Source of the DNA: Rhodopseudomonas palustris
GTDB taxonomy: Bacteria > Pseudomonadota > Alphaproteobacteria > Rhizobiales > Xanthobacteraceae
Assembly (NCBI RefSeq): GCF_003591005.1
Contig: NZ_QYYD01000023.1
Location: 23,057 to 87,056, forward strand
Length of the DNA: 64,000 nucleotides
Direction of reading: 5' to 3'
A program made the translations under genes and the position numbers. The notes under the pieces are model-generated. The model worked only from the letters and a program-made list of their open reading frames with translations. It ran no database searches and was not told the DNA's origin. Below, piece after piece: positions 36,424 to 46,814 of the stretch. Positions within the stretch are counted from its first letter, which is position 1. Each line of letters opens with the position of its first letter.

Positions 36424-37887
36424 ATGGAAACCACACACGGCCGCACCAAGATCGTCGGCGGGATGGTCATCGCCTTCCGGGACGGAGCACACCACTTGCT
36501 CGAGGATGGCGTCGTGGTTTTCGAGGGCGACACGATCGTCCACGTCGGTCCCAGCTATGACGGCCCCGCCAACCAGGTGGTCAACGCCGCCGGGAAGCTG
36601 ATCTTTCCGGGTTTCGTTTCGACCCACGCCCACGTCAACGTTCACGAAGGCACGAGGCTGATCACCGACGTCGGCCGACGCGACGTGATGCGCTCCGGCT
36701 TTCTCAACTACACGCCGAACAACGGCCCCGACGGTCCCCCCTATGTGGCGGCGGCGATCGCGGAGGATTCGATCCGATTCGGCTTCGCCCAGCTGATCCG
36801 CAACGGCATCACCACGGCCATGGCCTTCGGCGGCGGCACCCCTGCCGCTGCCGACACTTTCGCAGCTCTCGCCGGCGAAAGCGGCATCCGGACTTACTAC
36901 GCTCCGCAGGCCAGCTCGGCGGTGAACTATTTCACCGACGAAGGACGCATGGTTGAAAAGTGGGACGAGGCCAACGGTCATGCCGAGCTTGATCGCCAGG
37001 AAGCGTTCATCGACGCCCATCACGATACGTTCGACGGGCGCTTCAAGGGCATCGTCGTCATTCGCAACTTCATCCTGGCGACGATCGAGTTGATGCAGCG
37101 CGGCAAGGAGATCGCCGATCGCAGAAACCTGCGCATGACAACGCATTTTTGCGAACAGCTGTTCGAATTTCATCGCATCGTTCGGGATTACGGCATCACC
37201 CCGGTCGATCTGATGGAGCGCGAAGGCCTGCTCGGCGAGAACGTGCTCCTCGCTCATGCGATCTATCTGGCAGGCCACTCCTACACGACCTGGGAGTATT
37301 CCAACGACCTCGAGATCCTCGGTCGAACCCGCACCGCTGTGTCGCACGCCCCGCTGGTGATGCTGCGCCGAGGCCATGCGCTCGAAGGCTTCGACCGCTA
37401 TCTGCAGCACGGCGTCACGATGTCGATCGGCACCGACGTCATGCCGCACGACATCATTTCCGAAATGCGGGTCGGGGCGCTGGCCTGCAAGCTGATCGCC
37501 CGCAATCATGAGGTTGGCACCTCACTCGATTTCTTCAACGCCGCGACGCTCGGCGGCGCCAAGGCGTTCGGCCGCGACGACATTGGCCGGATCGCGGTCG
37601 GCGCCAAAGCCGATATCGTGGTGATGGACTTCGACAATCTTCAGATCGGACCGGTCTACGACCCGATCCGCAGCCTGGTGCATCTCGCCTCGCCGGATCT
37701 GATCGACCATGTGATCTGTGACGGACGTTTCCTGATGCGCGATCGGGTCCTGCAAGGCTACGACGAAGCCGCGGTCGTCGCAGGCGGCAAGCGGTCGTTC
37801 CAGCGAGTGCTCGACGAATTTCCGCAGCGACACTGGTCAAAGCGCTCGGTTGAGAACGAATACCCAAAATCACTGTCAAAATTCTGA
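36424..37887 (+). CDS. Amidohydrolase, ATZ/TRZ type (tandem copy 1)
   Basis: A 487-residue metal-dependent amidohydrolase. AAGGAG is 10 bases before ATG 36424. Metal ligands H68 and H70 (STHAHVN), His in TTHFCEQ with the catalytic Glu, His in VSHAPLVM and the Asp in GTDVMPHD match the mononuclear Zn/Fe branch that includes TrzN, AtzA and guanine, cytosine or adenosine-analogue deaminases. About two thirds of residues look identical to the next gene. Deamination or hydrolytic ring attack on an imported heterocycle is the inferred role. Confidence 0.9.
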   Translation: METTHGRTKIVGGMVIAFRDGAHHLLEDGVVVFEGDTIVHVGPSYDGPANQVVNAAGKLIFPGFVSTHAHVNVHEGTRLITDVGRRDVMRSGFLNYTPNNGPDGPPYVAAAIAEDSIRFGFAQLIRNGITTAMAFGGGTPAAADTFAALAGESGIRTYYAPQASSAVNYFTDEGRMVEKWDEANGHAELDRQEAFIDAHHDTFDGRFKGIVVIRNFILATIELMQRGKEIADRRNLRMTTHFCEQLFEFHRIVRDYGITPVDLMEREGLLGENVLLAHAIYLAGHSYTTWEYSNDLEILGRTRTAVSHAPLVMLRRGHALEGFDRYLQHGVTMSIGTDVMPHDIISEMRVGALACKLIARNHEVGTSLDFFNAATLGGAKAFGRDDIGRIAVGAKADIVVMDFDNLQIGPVYDPIRSLVHLASPDLIDHVICDGRFLMRDRVLQGYDEAAVVAGGKRSFQRVLDEFPQRHWSKRSVENEYPKSLSKF

Positions 37888-37888
37888 G

Positions 37889-37914
37889 TGCAAATTTTGC
37901 ATTTCTGCATACAC
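37889..37914. promoter_or_regulatory. Candidate GntR operator before the second tandem amidohydrolase
   Basis: TGCAAATTTTGCA (37889-37901) is a 13-bp palindrome, followed at once by CTGCATACAC (37905-37914). It overlaps the end of the first amidohydrolase gene and lies about 110 bases upstream of the second. CTGCATAC recurs in the other candidate sites of this set. Confidence 0.5.
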
Positions 37915-38026
37915 AATGGGCATTTTCGAGCCCTCCCCGCCGAGCTGAGGCCGAAACGTCAATGATATCAAGTGACTACAAACCGGCACGCGACTTGCTC
38001 AACCCACCTAGGGCAGGAGGCTGAGC

Positions 38027-39475
38027 ATGCGAACGAAGATCTCGGGCGGTACGGTGATCGCCCACAAAGATGGCGGCCACCGCGTGCTCGACCCGGGCGT
38101 CGTGGTGTTCGACGATGACCGTATCGTCAGCGTCGGCCCCAGCTATGACGGACCTGCCGACAAGACCGTCAACGCTGCCGGCAAGCTGGTGATCCCCGGC
38201 TTCGTCTCGACCCATGCCCACGTCAACGCCCACGAAGGCTCGCGGCTGATCACCGACCTCGGCCGCCGCGACGTGATGCGATCCGGCTTTCTCAACTACA
38301 CGCCGAACGGCGGCCCCGAGGGCCGCCCGATCGTGGCAGCAGCCTCTCCCGAGCATTCGATCCGGTTCGGCTTCGCCCAGATGATCCGCAACGGCGTCAC
38401 CACCGTGCTGTCGTTCGGCGCCGGCAGCCGCGACGATCCGAAACTGATGACCGATCTGGCTGAAGAAAGCGGCCTGCGCGTGTACTACGCACCCCAATGC
38501 ACCGCTGCTGAGAATTTCTTCGACGCCGACGGCCGGCTGCGGCCCTCTTGGGATGAAGCCACCGGCTTTGCGCAACTCGAGCGCGCCGCGCGCTATGTCC
38601 AGGACCATCACGGCAAGTTCGACGACCGCCTGCGCGGCCTGATCAACGTCCGCAACTACGTTCTGGCCACGGTGCCGCTGATGCGCCGGGCCAAACAACT
38701 CGCCGACGACCTCGGGGTGCAGTTCACCACGCATTTCTGCGAGCAGCTGTTCGAATTCCACGAGACCGTCCGCAATTACGGGATCACGCCGGTCGACCTG
38801 ATGGACGCCGAGGGGCTGCTCGGCCCCAACGTGATCCTGGCGCATTGCGTGTACATCGCCGGACACTCATCGACAACCTGGGAATACAGCAGCGACCTCG
38901 AGAAGCTCGGCCGCAGCAAGTCCGTCGTCTCGCATGCGCCGGTCGCCTATCTGCGCCGCGGCTACAATCTCGAAGGCTTCGAGCGCTACCTCGCCCACGG
39001 CGTCACGATGTCGATGGGCACCGATGTGATGCCGCACGACATGCTGGGCGAAATGCGCGCCGGCGCGCTGGCCGCGAAGTGGTTCGGCAAGAACCACGAG
39101 GTCGGCACCGCCGCATCGTTCTTCGACGCAGCGACGCTTGGCGGCGCCACCGCGTTCGGTCGTGACGACATCGGCCGGCTGGCGGTCGGCGCCAAGGCCG
39201 ACATCGTCGTGCTCGACTTCGACAACATGCAGATCGGCCCGGTCTACGACCCGATCCGCAGCCTGGTGCATCTCGCCTCGCCGGACCTGATCGAAACGGT
39301 GATCTGCAACGGGCGAACGCTGATGCAGGAGGGCGTTCTGACCAACTACGACGAACGCGCCGTCGTCGCGGGTGGCAAGCGCTCATTCGCGCAGGTCGTC
39401 GATCAATTCCCACAGCGGCACTGGTCCGGCCAGTCGATCGACGAGGTGTTTCCGACTTCATATCCGCGCTGGTGA
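38027..39475 (+). CDS. Amidohydrolase, ATZ/TRZ type (tandem copy 2)
   Basis: A 482-residue paralogue of the preceding gene, with GGAGG 6 bases before ATG 38027. The metal motifs are kept: H63 and H65 (STHAHVN), TTHFCEQ, VSHAPVAY and GTDVMPHD. Differences cluster between about residues 110 and 190, where the substrate pocket loops of this family lie (FGAGSRDDPKL against FGGGTPAAADT in copy 1). This suggests two related substrates or successive steps on one ring. The Dpp-type importer genes begin about 60 bases downstream on the same strand. Confidence 0.9.
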   Translation: MRTKISGGTVIAHKDGGHRVLDPGVVVFDDDRIVSVGPSYDGPADKTVNAAGKLVIPGFVSTHAHVNAHEGSRLITDLGRRDVMRSGFLNYTPNGGPEGRPIVAAASPEHSIRFGFAQMIRNGVTTVLSFGAGSRDDPKLMTDLAEESGLRVYYAPQCTAAENFFDADGRLRPSWDEATGFAQLERAARYVQDHHGKFDDRLRGLINVRNYVLATVPLMRRAKQLADDLGVQFTTHFCEQLFEFHETVRNYGITPVDLMDAEGLLGPNVILAHCVYIAGHSSTTWEYSSDLEKLGRSKSVVSHAPVAYLRRGYNLEGFERYLAHGVTMSMGTDVMPHDMLGEMRAGALAAKWFGKNHEVGTAASFFDAATLGGATAFGRDDIGRLAVGAKADIVVLDFDNMQIGPVYDPIRSLVHLASPDLIETVICNGRTLMQEGVLTNYDERAVVAGGKRSFAQVVDQFPQRHWSGQSIDEVFPTSYPRW

Positions 39476-39537
39476 TCAACGCATCGCGCGATCGCCGGCC
39501 GCCGCCGTGGCGTCATTTCAAGCAGGGGGAGTCTATC

Positions 39538-41130
39538 GTGAACTTCAGACAATCGGCACTGAACTGGCGACGGATCGCCGGAATCATGGCGGTCGCAGCA
39601 ACGGCGGCGTTCGGCGCCGCTTCGACGGCGGCACAGGCCGAGACCGTGCTGCGGATGGCCAAGACCTCGATCCCGCGCATTCTCGACCCGCATTTCACCA
39701 CCAGTTTCACCGAGCGTGACTTCGGCTATCTGATTTACGACACGCTGTTCGCGGTCGATCACACCTTCACCGTCAAGCCGCAGATGGTCGAGAGCTGGAC
39801 CGTCAGCGACGACCGCCTCAGCTACACCTTCAAGCTGCGCGACGGCCTGACGTTTCACAACGGCGCGCCCGTGCGCTCGGCCGATTGTATCGCCTCGATC
39901 CAGCGCTGGGCACAGCGCGATGGCATGGGGCAGAAGCTCGCCGGCCTCACCAAGGAATGGACCGCGGTCGACGACCGCACCTTCAAGCTCACCCTGAGCC
40001 GGCCATACGGGTTTGTGCTCGAGACGCTCGGCAAGGTCGGCGCATCGGTGCCGTTCATCATGCCGGAGAGCGTGGCAAAGACGCCGATCACCGAAACCAT
40101 CAAGGACTACACCGGCTCCGGCCCGTTCGTGTTCGATCAGTCCGCCGGCACCTCCGGCGTCAAGCTGGTGTTTAGGCGCTTCGACAAATACGTGCCGCGC
40201 AGCGAGCCGGCCGATTGGGCGACCGGCGGCAAAGTGGCGAAGGTCGACAAGGTCGAGTGGATCGAATTCCGCGATCCGATGACCGCCGTCAACGCCCTCA
40301 CCAACCGCGAAATCGACTTCATCCACGAGCTGCCGCACGATCTGGCGCCACTGCTGGAGAGCGACCGCAAGGTCAAGGTAATGGTCTACAACGAGCTCGG
40401 CCAGCTCGGCTTCATCCGCTTCAACAGCCTGTTTCCGCCGTTCAACGACGTCAACGCCCGCCGCGCGGTGCTGCTGGCGGTGAACCAGAAGGACTTCCTG
40501 CAGGGCCTGGTCGGTAACGAGAAGTATTACAGCGTCTGTCGCTCGATCTATTCCTGCGGCTCGCCTTACGAAACCGACGCCGGCGTTCCGGCAGTCGACC
40601 TCGCCAAGGCCAAGCAGGCGCTGAAGGCGTCGTCCTATGACGGCTCCCCGATCGTGCAGTTCGCCGCGACCAACAGCGCCACCATCGGGCCGCTCAGCGA
40701 AGTACTGACGCGCGTGCTCAAAGACGTGGGCTTCAACGTCAAGGTCGAGGCGATGGACTTCCAGACCTTCACGCGCAAGCGGCTGTCGCAATCGCCGCCG
40801 GCCGACGGCGGCTGGAATATCGCGCTGTCGACCTGGACCGGGCCGGACGTCGTCGATCCGGTCGTCAACGTCTCGCTCGGCGGCGCCGGTCTGAAGGCGC
40901 AATGGGGCTGGCCGAGCCTGCCGGAGATCGACGCGCTGCGCGACCGCTTCGCCTCGACCGCGGACCCGGCTGAGCGCAAGACAATCGCCGCCGAGATCCA
41001 GAAGCTGAACTACGAGCAGGCGATCTACATCCCCACCGGCACCTTCAAGGCGCTGGCGGCCTACGCCGACAACGTCAAAGGCATCGAGCCGGCGCCGGCG
41101 CTGATGCTGTGGGGTATCTCGAAGAACTAG
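39538..41130 (+). CDS. Dpp/Opp-type ABC substrate-binding protein (SBP family 5)
   Basis: A 530-residue periplasmic binding protein. The GTG at 39538 has GGGGGAG 6 bases upstream. A Sec signal runs to about AQAET (residue 34). LRMAKTSIPRILDPHFTTSF, the SYTFKLRDGLTFHNGAPV segment and the NARRAVLLAVNQ segment are family-5 hallmarks. It is the first gene of a four-gene importer and follows the tandem amidohydrolases directly. Family members carry peptides, nickel, opines and other polar compounds, so the ligand may be the amidohydrolase substrate. Confidence 0.92.
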   Translation: MNFRQSALNWRRIAGIMAVAATAAFGAASTAAQAETVLRMAKTSIPRILDPHFTTSFTERDFGYLIYDTLFAVDHTFTVKPQMVESWTVSDDRLSYTFKLRDGLTFHNGAPVRSADCIASIQRWAQRDGMGQKLAGLTKEWTAVDDRTFKLTLSRPYGFVLETLGKVGASVPFIMPESVAKTPITETIKDYTGSGPFVFDQSAGTSGVKLVFRRFDKYVPRSEPADWATGGKVAKVDKVEWIEFRDPMTAVNALTNREIDFIHELPHDLAPLLESDRKVKVMVYNELGQLGFIRFNSLFPPFNDVNARRAVLLAVNQKDFLQGLVGNEKYYSVCRSIYSCGSPYETDAGVPAVDLAKAKQALKASSYDGSPIVQFAATNSATIGPLSEVLTRVLKDVGFNVKVEAMDFQTFTRKRLSQSPPADGGWNIALSTWTGPDVVDPVVNVSLGGAGLKAQWGWPSLPEIDALRDRFASTADPAERKTIAAEIQKLNYEQAIYIPTGTFKALAAYADNVKGIEPAPALMLWGISKN

Positions 41131-41143
41131 CCACGAAGGCGCC

Positions 41144-42082
41144 ATGCTGAAGTTCATCGCCTATCGCCTGCTCGGAGCCGTGCCGGTCGTCGCCCTGGTG
41201 TCGGTTGCGGTGTTCCTCTTCCTCAGGCTGTCCGGGGATCCGGTCGCCGCCATGCTGGGAGAGAACGCGACGGCAGAGCAGGTGGCGGAGATACGGCACG
41301 CGATGGGACTGGACCGGCCGATCCTGGTCCAGTTTGTCGCCTGGCTCGGGCATCTGCTGCGCGGCGACTTCGGCGTGTCGCTGGTGACGCGCGAGTCGGT
41401 GTGGACCATGGTCCACGACAGGCTCGAGACCACGCTGTCGCTGGCGCTGACAACGATCGTCGCCTCGGTGGTGATCGCCGTGCCGCTCGGGCTGCTGGCC
41501 GCACGCTATCGCGGCGGGTGGATCGACCGCGGCATCACTCTGCTCTGCACCGTCGGCTTTTCGGTGCCGACTTTCGTGGTCGGCTATCTGTTCGTGTGGC
41601 TGTTCTCGGTGAAGCTGGGCTGGCTGCCGGCGCAGGGCTATGCGCGGCTCGGCGACGGCATCGGCCGCTGGCTGTTGCATCTGATCGGGCCGACGGTGGC
41701 GATGAGCAGCGTGTTCATCGTGCTGATCGCGCGGATCACGCGCGCCAGCGCCATCGAAACGCTGCGGCAGGATTTCATCCGCACCGCGCGCGCACTCGGC
41801 GCCGGCGAACTGCGTGTCTCCGCGCTGTTCGTGCTGCGCAACGCCGCGACGCCGATCGTCACCATCATCGGCGTCGGCATCGGCGTGGTGCTGACCGGCG
41901 TCGTGGTCACCGAGACCGTGTTCAACCTCCCCGGGCTCGGACGGCTGACCATCGAGGCGGTGCTGGCCCGCGACTTCCCGGTGATCCAGTGCGTGATCGT
42001 GCTGTTCTCCTTCACCTACGTGTTCATCAATCTGATGGTCGACATCGTGTACGCGCTGCTCGACCCGAGGATCCGCTATTGA
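41144..42082 (+). CDS. Dpp-type ABC permease, DppB-like
   Basis: A 312-residue permease beginning MLKFIAYRLLGAVPVVALVS, with six apolar segments. The periplasmic VAEIRHAMGLDRPILVQFV region and the cytoplasmic EAA-loop (DFIRTARALGAGELRV) are typical of DppB/OppB. It starts 13 bases after the binding-protein stop, and its TGA overlaps the TTG start of the DppC-like gene. Confidence 0.93.
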   Translation: MLKFIAYRLLGAVPVVALVSVAVFLFLRLSGDPVAAMLGENATAEQVAEIRHAMGLDRPILVQFVAWLGHLLRGDFGVSLVTRESVWTMVHDRLETTLSLALTTIVASVVIAVPLGLLAARYRGGWIDRGITLLCTVGFSVPTFVVGYLFVWLFSVKLGWLPAQGYARLGDGIGRWLLHLIGPTVAMSSVFIVLIARITRASAIETLRQDFIRTARALGAGELRVSALFVLRNAATPIVTIIGVGIGVVLTGVVVTETVFNLPGLGRLTIEAVLARDFPVIQCVIVLFSFTYVFINLMVDIVYALLDPRIRY

Positions 42083-42954
42083 GCGTGATTGAGCAGGAGA
42101 CCGCAACCGCGGTGCCGACCGGCTCGCCAAAGCGCCGGGGCAAGCGCAATGCCAACCTGATGCTGGGGCTCGGGCTGCTTGCCGGCTTCGTGCTGATCGC
42201 GATCGCGATGCCGCTGCTGAGCTCCGCCGACCCGCAGGCGATGCTGACCAGCCAGCGGCTGAAGCCGCCGTCCTGGGATCACTGGTTCGGCACCGACCGG
42301 CTCGGCCGCGACGTCGCGATCCGGGTCGCGTTTTCGACGGCCGACTCGCTCGCGGTCGGCGTCATCGTCGCCCTGCTCGCCTGCAGCGTCGGCACGCTGC
42401 TCGGCCTCGTCGCCGGTTACTTCCGCTGGACCGACGGCCTGATCATGCGGGTGATGGACGGCATCATGGCGGTGCCCGGCATCATGATCGCGATCGCGAT
42501 GATCTCGGTGGTCGGCGCATCCATCACCACGGTGGTGCTGGCGATCGCGATCCACGACGTGCCGCGCGTGGTGCGGCTGGTGCGCGGCGCGATGCTGTCG
42601 CTGCGCGAGGAAGCCTATGTCGAGGCCGCGGCGCTGCTCGGCTCGCCGCCCTGGTCGATCGTGTTTCGCCACATGCTGCCCGGCATCCTGGCGCCGCTGG
42701 CAGTGGTCGGCACCTATATCGCCGCCAACGCCATGCTGCTGGAAGCGACGCTGAGTTTCCTCGGCTGCGGCCTGCCGCCGGACGTGCCGACCTGGGGCAA
42801 CATCATGGCCGACGGCCGCAGCCTGTTCCGCATCGCGCCGTGGATCATCCTGTGGCCCGGCGTGGTGCTGGCGATCGCCGTGCTGGCGATCAACCTGCTG
42901 GGAGACGGGCTGCGCGATGCCTTCGACCCGACCACGGATGGAGCGATGCGATGA
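42079..42954 (+). CDS. Dpp-type ABC permease, DppC-like
   Basis: A 291-residue permease. The TTG at 42079 overlaps the DppB stop and has GAGG 8 bases before it; a GTG at 42085 is the alternative start. The protein has the N-terminal helix MLGLGLLAGFVLIAIAMPLL, then HWFGTDRLGRDVAIRV, the EAA-loop EAYVEAAALLGSPPW and the C-terminal LLGDGLRDAFDP, all standard for DppC/OppC. It ends in an ATGA overlap with the ATPase gene. Confidence 0.9.
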   Translation: MSVIEQETATAVPTGSPKRRGKRNANLMLGLGLLAGFVLIAIAMPLLSSADPQAMLTSQRLKPPSWDHWFGTDRLGRDVAIRVAFSTADSLAVGVIVALLACSVGTLLGLVAGYFRWTDGLIMRVMDGIMAVPGIMIAIAMISVVGASITTVVLAIAIHDVPRVVRLVRGAMLSLREEAYVEAAALLGSPPWSIVFRHMLPGILAPLAVVGTYIAANAMLLEATLSFLGCGLPPDVPTWGNIMADGRSLFRIAPWIILWPGVVLAIAVLAINLLGDGLRDAFDPTTDGAMR

Positions 42955-44567
42955 GCGGATCCGCCCCTGCGCATCGCCCGGTGCTTGCGGTCAAAGGATT
43001 GACCGTGCCGCTGCCGCCGGGCGCGGACCGGCCGTTCGCCGTCGAGGATGTCAGCTTCGAGATCCTCCCGGGAGAGATCGTCTGCGTGGTCGGCGAATCC
43101 GGCTCGGGCAAGTCGGTGTCGTCGTTCAGCATCATGGGCCTGCTGGACCCCGCGCTGCGGCCAAGCCATGGCGAGATCCGGTTCGGAGACCGCGACCTGC
43201 TGCGGCTGCCGGATAAGGAGCTGCGCGCACTACGCGGCCTCGCGATGTCGATGATCTTTCAGGAGCCGAAGACGGCGCTCAGCCCGACCATGACGGTCGG
43301 CCGCCAGATCGAGGAACCGCTGCGGATTCACCTGCGTATGACCGCCGCGCAACGCCGCGCGCGGATGCGCGAACTCCTCAGGCTGGTCAATCTGCCCGAG
43401 CCGGACAAACTGGCTCGGCGCTATCCGCACCAGCTCTCGGGCGGCCAACGCCAGCGGGTGATGATCGCGATGGCGCTGGCGCTGGAGCCGGCGCTGCTGA
43501 TCGCCGACGAGCCGACCACCGCGCTCGACGTCACCACGCAGGCCCAGATCCTCGCCGAGATCAAACAGATCCAGCGACGCACCAACACTGCGGTGCTGTT
43601 CGTCACCCATGATTTCGGCGTCGTCGCCGACATCGCCGACCGCGTCGTGGTGATGCAGAAGGGCCGCATCGTCGAGCAGGGCCCCGTCGCCGCCGTGCTG
43701 ACGGCGCCGACGCACGACTACACAAGGTCGCTGATGGCCGCGATCCCCGGCGTCCACAATCGGACCGAGCGCGCAGCGCCGGAGCAGGCGCCAGTGATCC
43801 TGCAACTTGACGGATTGTCCAAGACCTACCCGCCGTCGGGGTTCGCATTTCGCCAGACCGCCCACCGCGCGCTCGACAACGTCAACCTCGTGGTCCGGCG
43901 CGGCGAGACGCTGGCGGTGGTCGGCGAGTCGGGATCCGGCAAATCCACCATGGCGCGCTGTGTCAGCGGGCTGATTCCGGCAACCGCCGGCTCGATCGAG
44001 ATCGACGGCAGGCCGATCGACGCGATCGGCGCGGGCGAGCGAGCGCGGCTGCTGCAGTTCGTGTTTCAGGATCCGAACCGCTCGCTCGATCCGCGCTGGA
44101 CCGTCGGCAAGTCGCTCAGCGAGGGCCTGCGCAACCTCGGTGTGCCGCGCAAGCAAGCCCTGGATCGCGCGAGCGAACTGATGGCGAAGGTCGGCCTCGG
44201 AGCCGCGGCGGTCGATCGCTACCCGCACGAGTTCTCAGGCGGCCAGCGCCAGCGGCTGTGTATCGCCCGAGCGATCTCGATGGAGCCGCGGCTGCTGATC
44301 GCGGACGAAGCCGTGTCGGCGCTCGACGTCTCGGTGCAGGCGCAGATCCTGAAGCTGCTGGCCACGCTGCAGAAGGAGCTGCAGCTCAGCATGATCTTCG
44401 TCACCCACGATTTGCGGGTTGCGGTCCAGATCAGCGATCGGATCGCGGTGATGCATCAGGGCCAGGTCGTCGAAATCGGCCCGGCGCTGGAGATCTTCCG
44501 CAATCCTCAGCACGCTTACTCGCGCCGGCTGTTCGAGGCTCTGCCGGGGCGCGGTCTGTCCGCGTGA
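42951..44567 (+). CDS. Fused Dpp-type ATPase (DppD-DppF in one chain)
   Basis: A 538-residue protein with two full ABC ATPase domains. The first has Walker [10 protein letters not shown], signature [10 protein letters not shown] and Walker [13 protein letters not shown]; the second, from about residue 280, has [19 protein letters not shown] and [12 protein letters not shown] (Ala-Val for the usual Pro-Thr). ATG 42951 overlaps the DppC stop and has GGAG upstream. Such fusions are common in this importer class. It completes a full binding protein-permease-permease-ATPase set. Confidence 0.93.
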   Translation: MSGSAPAHRPVLAVKGLTVPLPPGADRPFAVEDVSFEILPGEIVCVVGESGSGKSVSSFSIMGLLDPALRPSHGEIRFGDRDLLRLPDKELRALRGLAMSMIFQEPKTALSPTMTVGRQIEEPLRIHLRMTAAQRRARMRELLRLVNLPEPDKLARRYPHQLSGGQRQRVMIAMALALEPALLIADEPTTALDVTTQAQILAEIKQIQRRTNTAVLFVTHDFGVVADIADRVVVMQKGRIVEQGPVAAVLTAPTHDYTRSLMAAIPGVHNRTERAAPEQAPVILQLDGLSKTYPPSGFAFRQTAHRALDNVNLVVRRGETLAVVGESGSGKSTMARCVSGLIPATAGSIEIDGRPIDAIGAGERARLLQFVFQDPNRSLDPRWTVGKSLSEGLRNLGVPRKQALDRASELMAKVGLGAAAVDRYPHEFSGGQRQRLCIARAISMEPRLLIADEAVSALDVSVQAQILKLLATLQKELQLSMIFVTHDLRVAVQISDRIAVMHQGQVVEIGPALEIFRNPQHAYSRRLFEALPGRGLSA

Positions 44568-44688
44568 ACTCGCCGAGCGCAGCCCCACCGGCCGCTTCGC
44601 ACGCAATCTTCCCGAGCTCGCCCGGGCGACGATCGGCGCGGCCGGCTGACAGCTCGCCGAGCGCGCTTCAACGACGCGTCGACGCAGA

Positions 44689-45477
44689 TTATTCGTCGAT
44701 GATAGCGACCGCGCGGGTCCAGCCCGCAGACGCGCGATGCACCTTGACAGGGAAACAGACGATCTGAAAGCCGTCTGCTGGCAGCCCTTCGAGATTGTGC
44801 AGCTTCTCGAGATGAGAATAGCCGATCTCACGCCCGGCGCGGTGTCCTTCCCAGATCAAGTCCGGATGACCGCCCTGGTCGAGTTTGCGCTTGGTGTGCG
44901 AGAACGGTGCGTCCCAACTCCAGCCATCGGTCCCGACCAGCCGGATGCCCTGCTGCAGCAGCCACAGCGTCGCGGCTTTGCCCATGCCGCAGCCGGCGTC
45001 GACATAGTCGTCTTCGCCATAGCGCGTGCCGGCACGCGTGTTGATCACCACGATCTCCAGCGGGCGCAGCCGATGGCCGATGCGCTTGAGCTCGGCCTCG
45101 ACGTCCGCAGGCGTCACGATGTAGCCGTCGTCGAAATGCCGGAAATCCAGTTTCACCGCTGGCTGGAAGCACCACTCCAGCGGCACTTCGTCGATCCGCA
45201 TGCTGGGCTCGCCGCCTTCCTTGAGGGCGTGGTTCATCGACGAGAAATAATGATACGGCGCGTCGAGATGCGTGCCGTTGTGAGTGCTGATCTCGCAACG
45301 CTCGACCGCGGCGTATTCGCCGGCCGGCAGTTCGTCGACGCTGATGCCGAAATACTCGGCAATCCCGGGCGCGGTCTCGTGATGATCCATATAGGTGATT
45401 TTCGGCAAAGCCCGCGGCGGATCGCTGGCGATGCCGGCTTGCAGCGGAACGGAGATATCGATCAGTTTGCGGGGCAT
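44689..45477 (-). CDS. Cyclase-family metal-dependent hydrolase (kynurenine formamidase/isatin hydrolase-like)
   Basis: A 262-residue enzyme with the family metal motif HNGTHLDAPYH (H66, H70, D72, H76), seen in KynB formamidase and isatin hydrolase, which open an amide or lactam ring using a divalent metal. ATG 45477 begins MPRKLIDISVPLQ, a typical cyclase start. It converges on the Dpp operon and is the last gene of the minus-strand row that starts with the Mo hydroxylase. Ring-opening of a hydroxylated heterocycle would suit both family and context. Confidence 0.85.
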   Translation of the reverse strand: MPRKLIDISVPLQAGIASDPPRALPKITYMDHHETAPGIAEYFGISVDELPAGEYAAVERCEISTHNGTHLDAPYHYFSSMNHALKEGGEPSMRIDEVPLEWCFQPAVKLDFRHFDDGYIVTPADVEAELKRIGHRLRPLEIVVINTRAGTRYGEDDYVDAGCGMGKAATLWLLQQGIRLVGTDGWSWDAPFSHTKRKLDQGGHPDLIWEGHRAGREIGYSHLEKLHNLEGLPADGFQIVCFPVKVHRASAGWTRAVAIIDE

Positions 45478-45490
45478 AGGGTGCCTTTGG

Positions 45491-46798
<1,308 letters not shown>

Positions 46799-46814
46799 CG
46801 TTCGGCTCACGCTG

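Noticed and set aside
36424..39475. Calling the tandem amidohydrolases atrazine chlorohydrolases (AtzA/TrzN)
   Set aside because: The metal motifs are shared by the entire deaminase branch; the sequence alone does not distinguish dechlorination from deamination.
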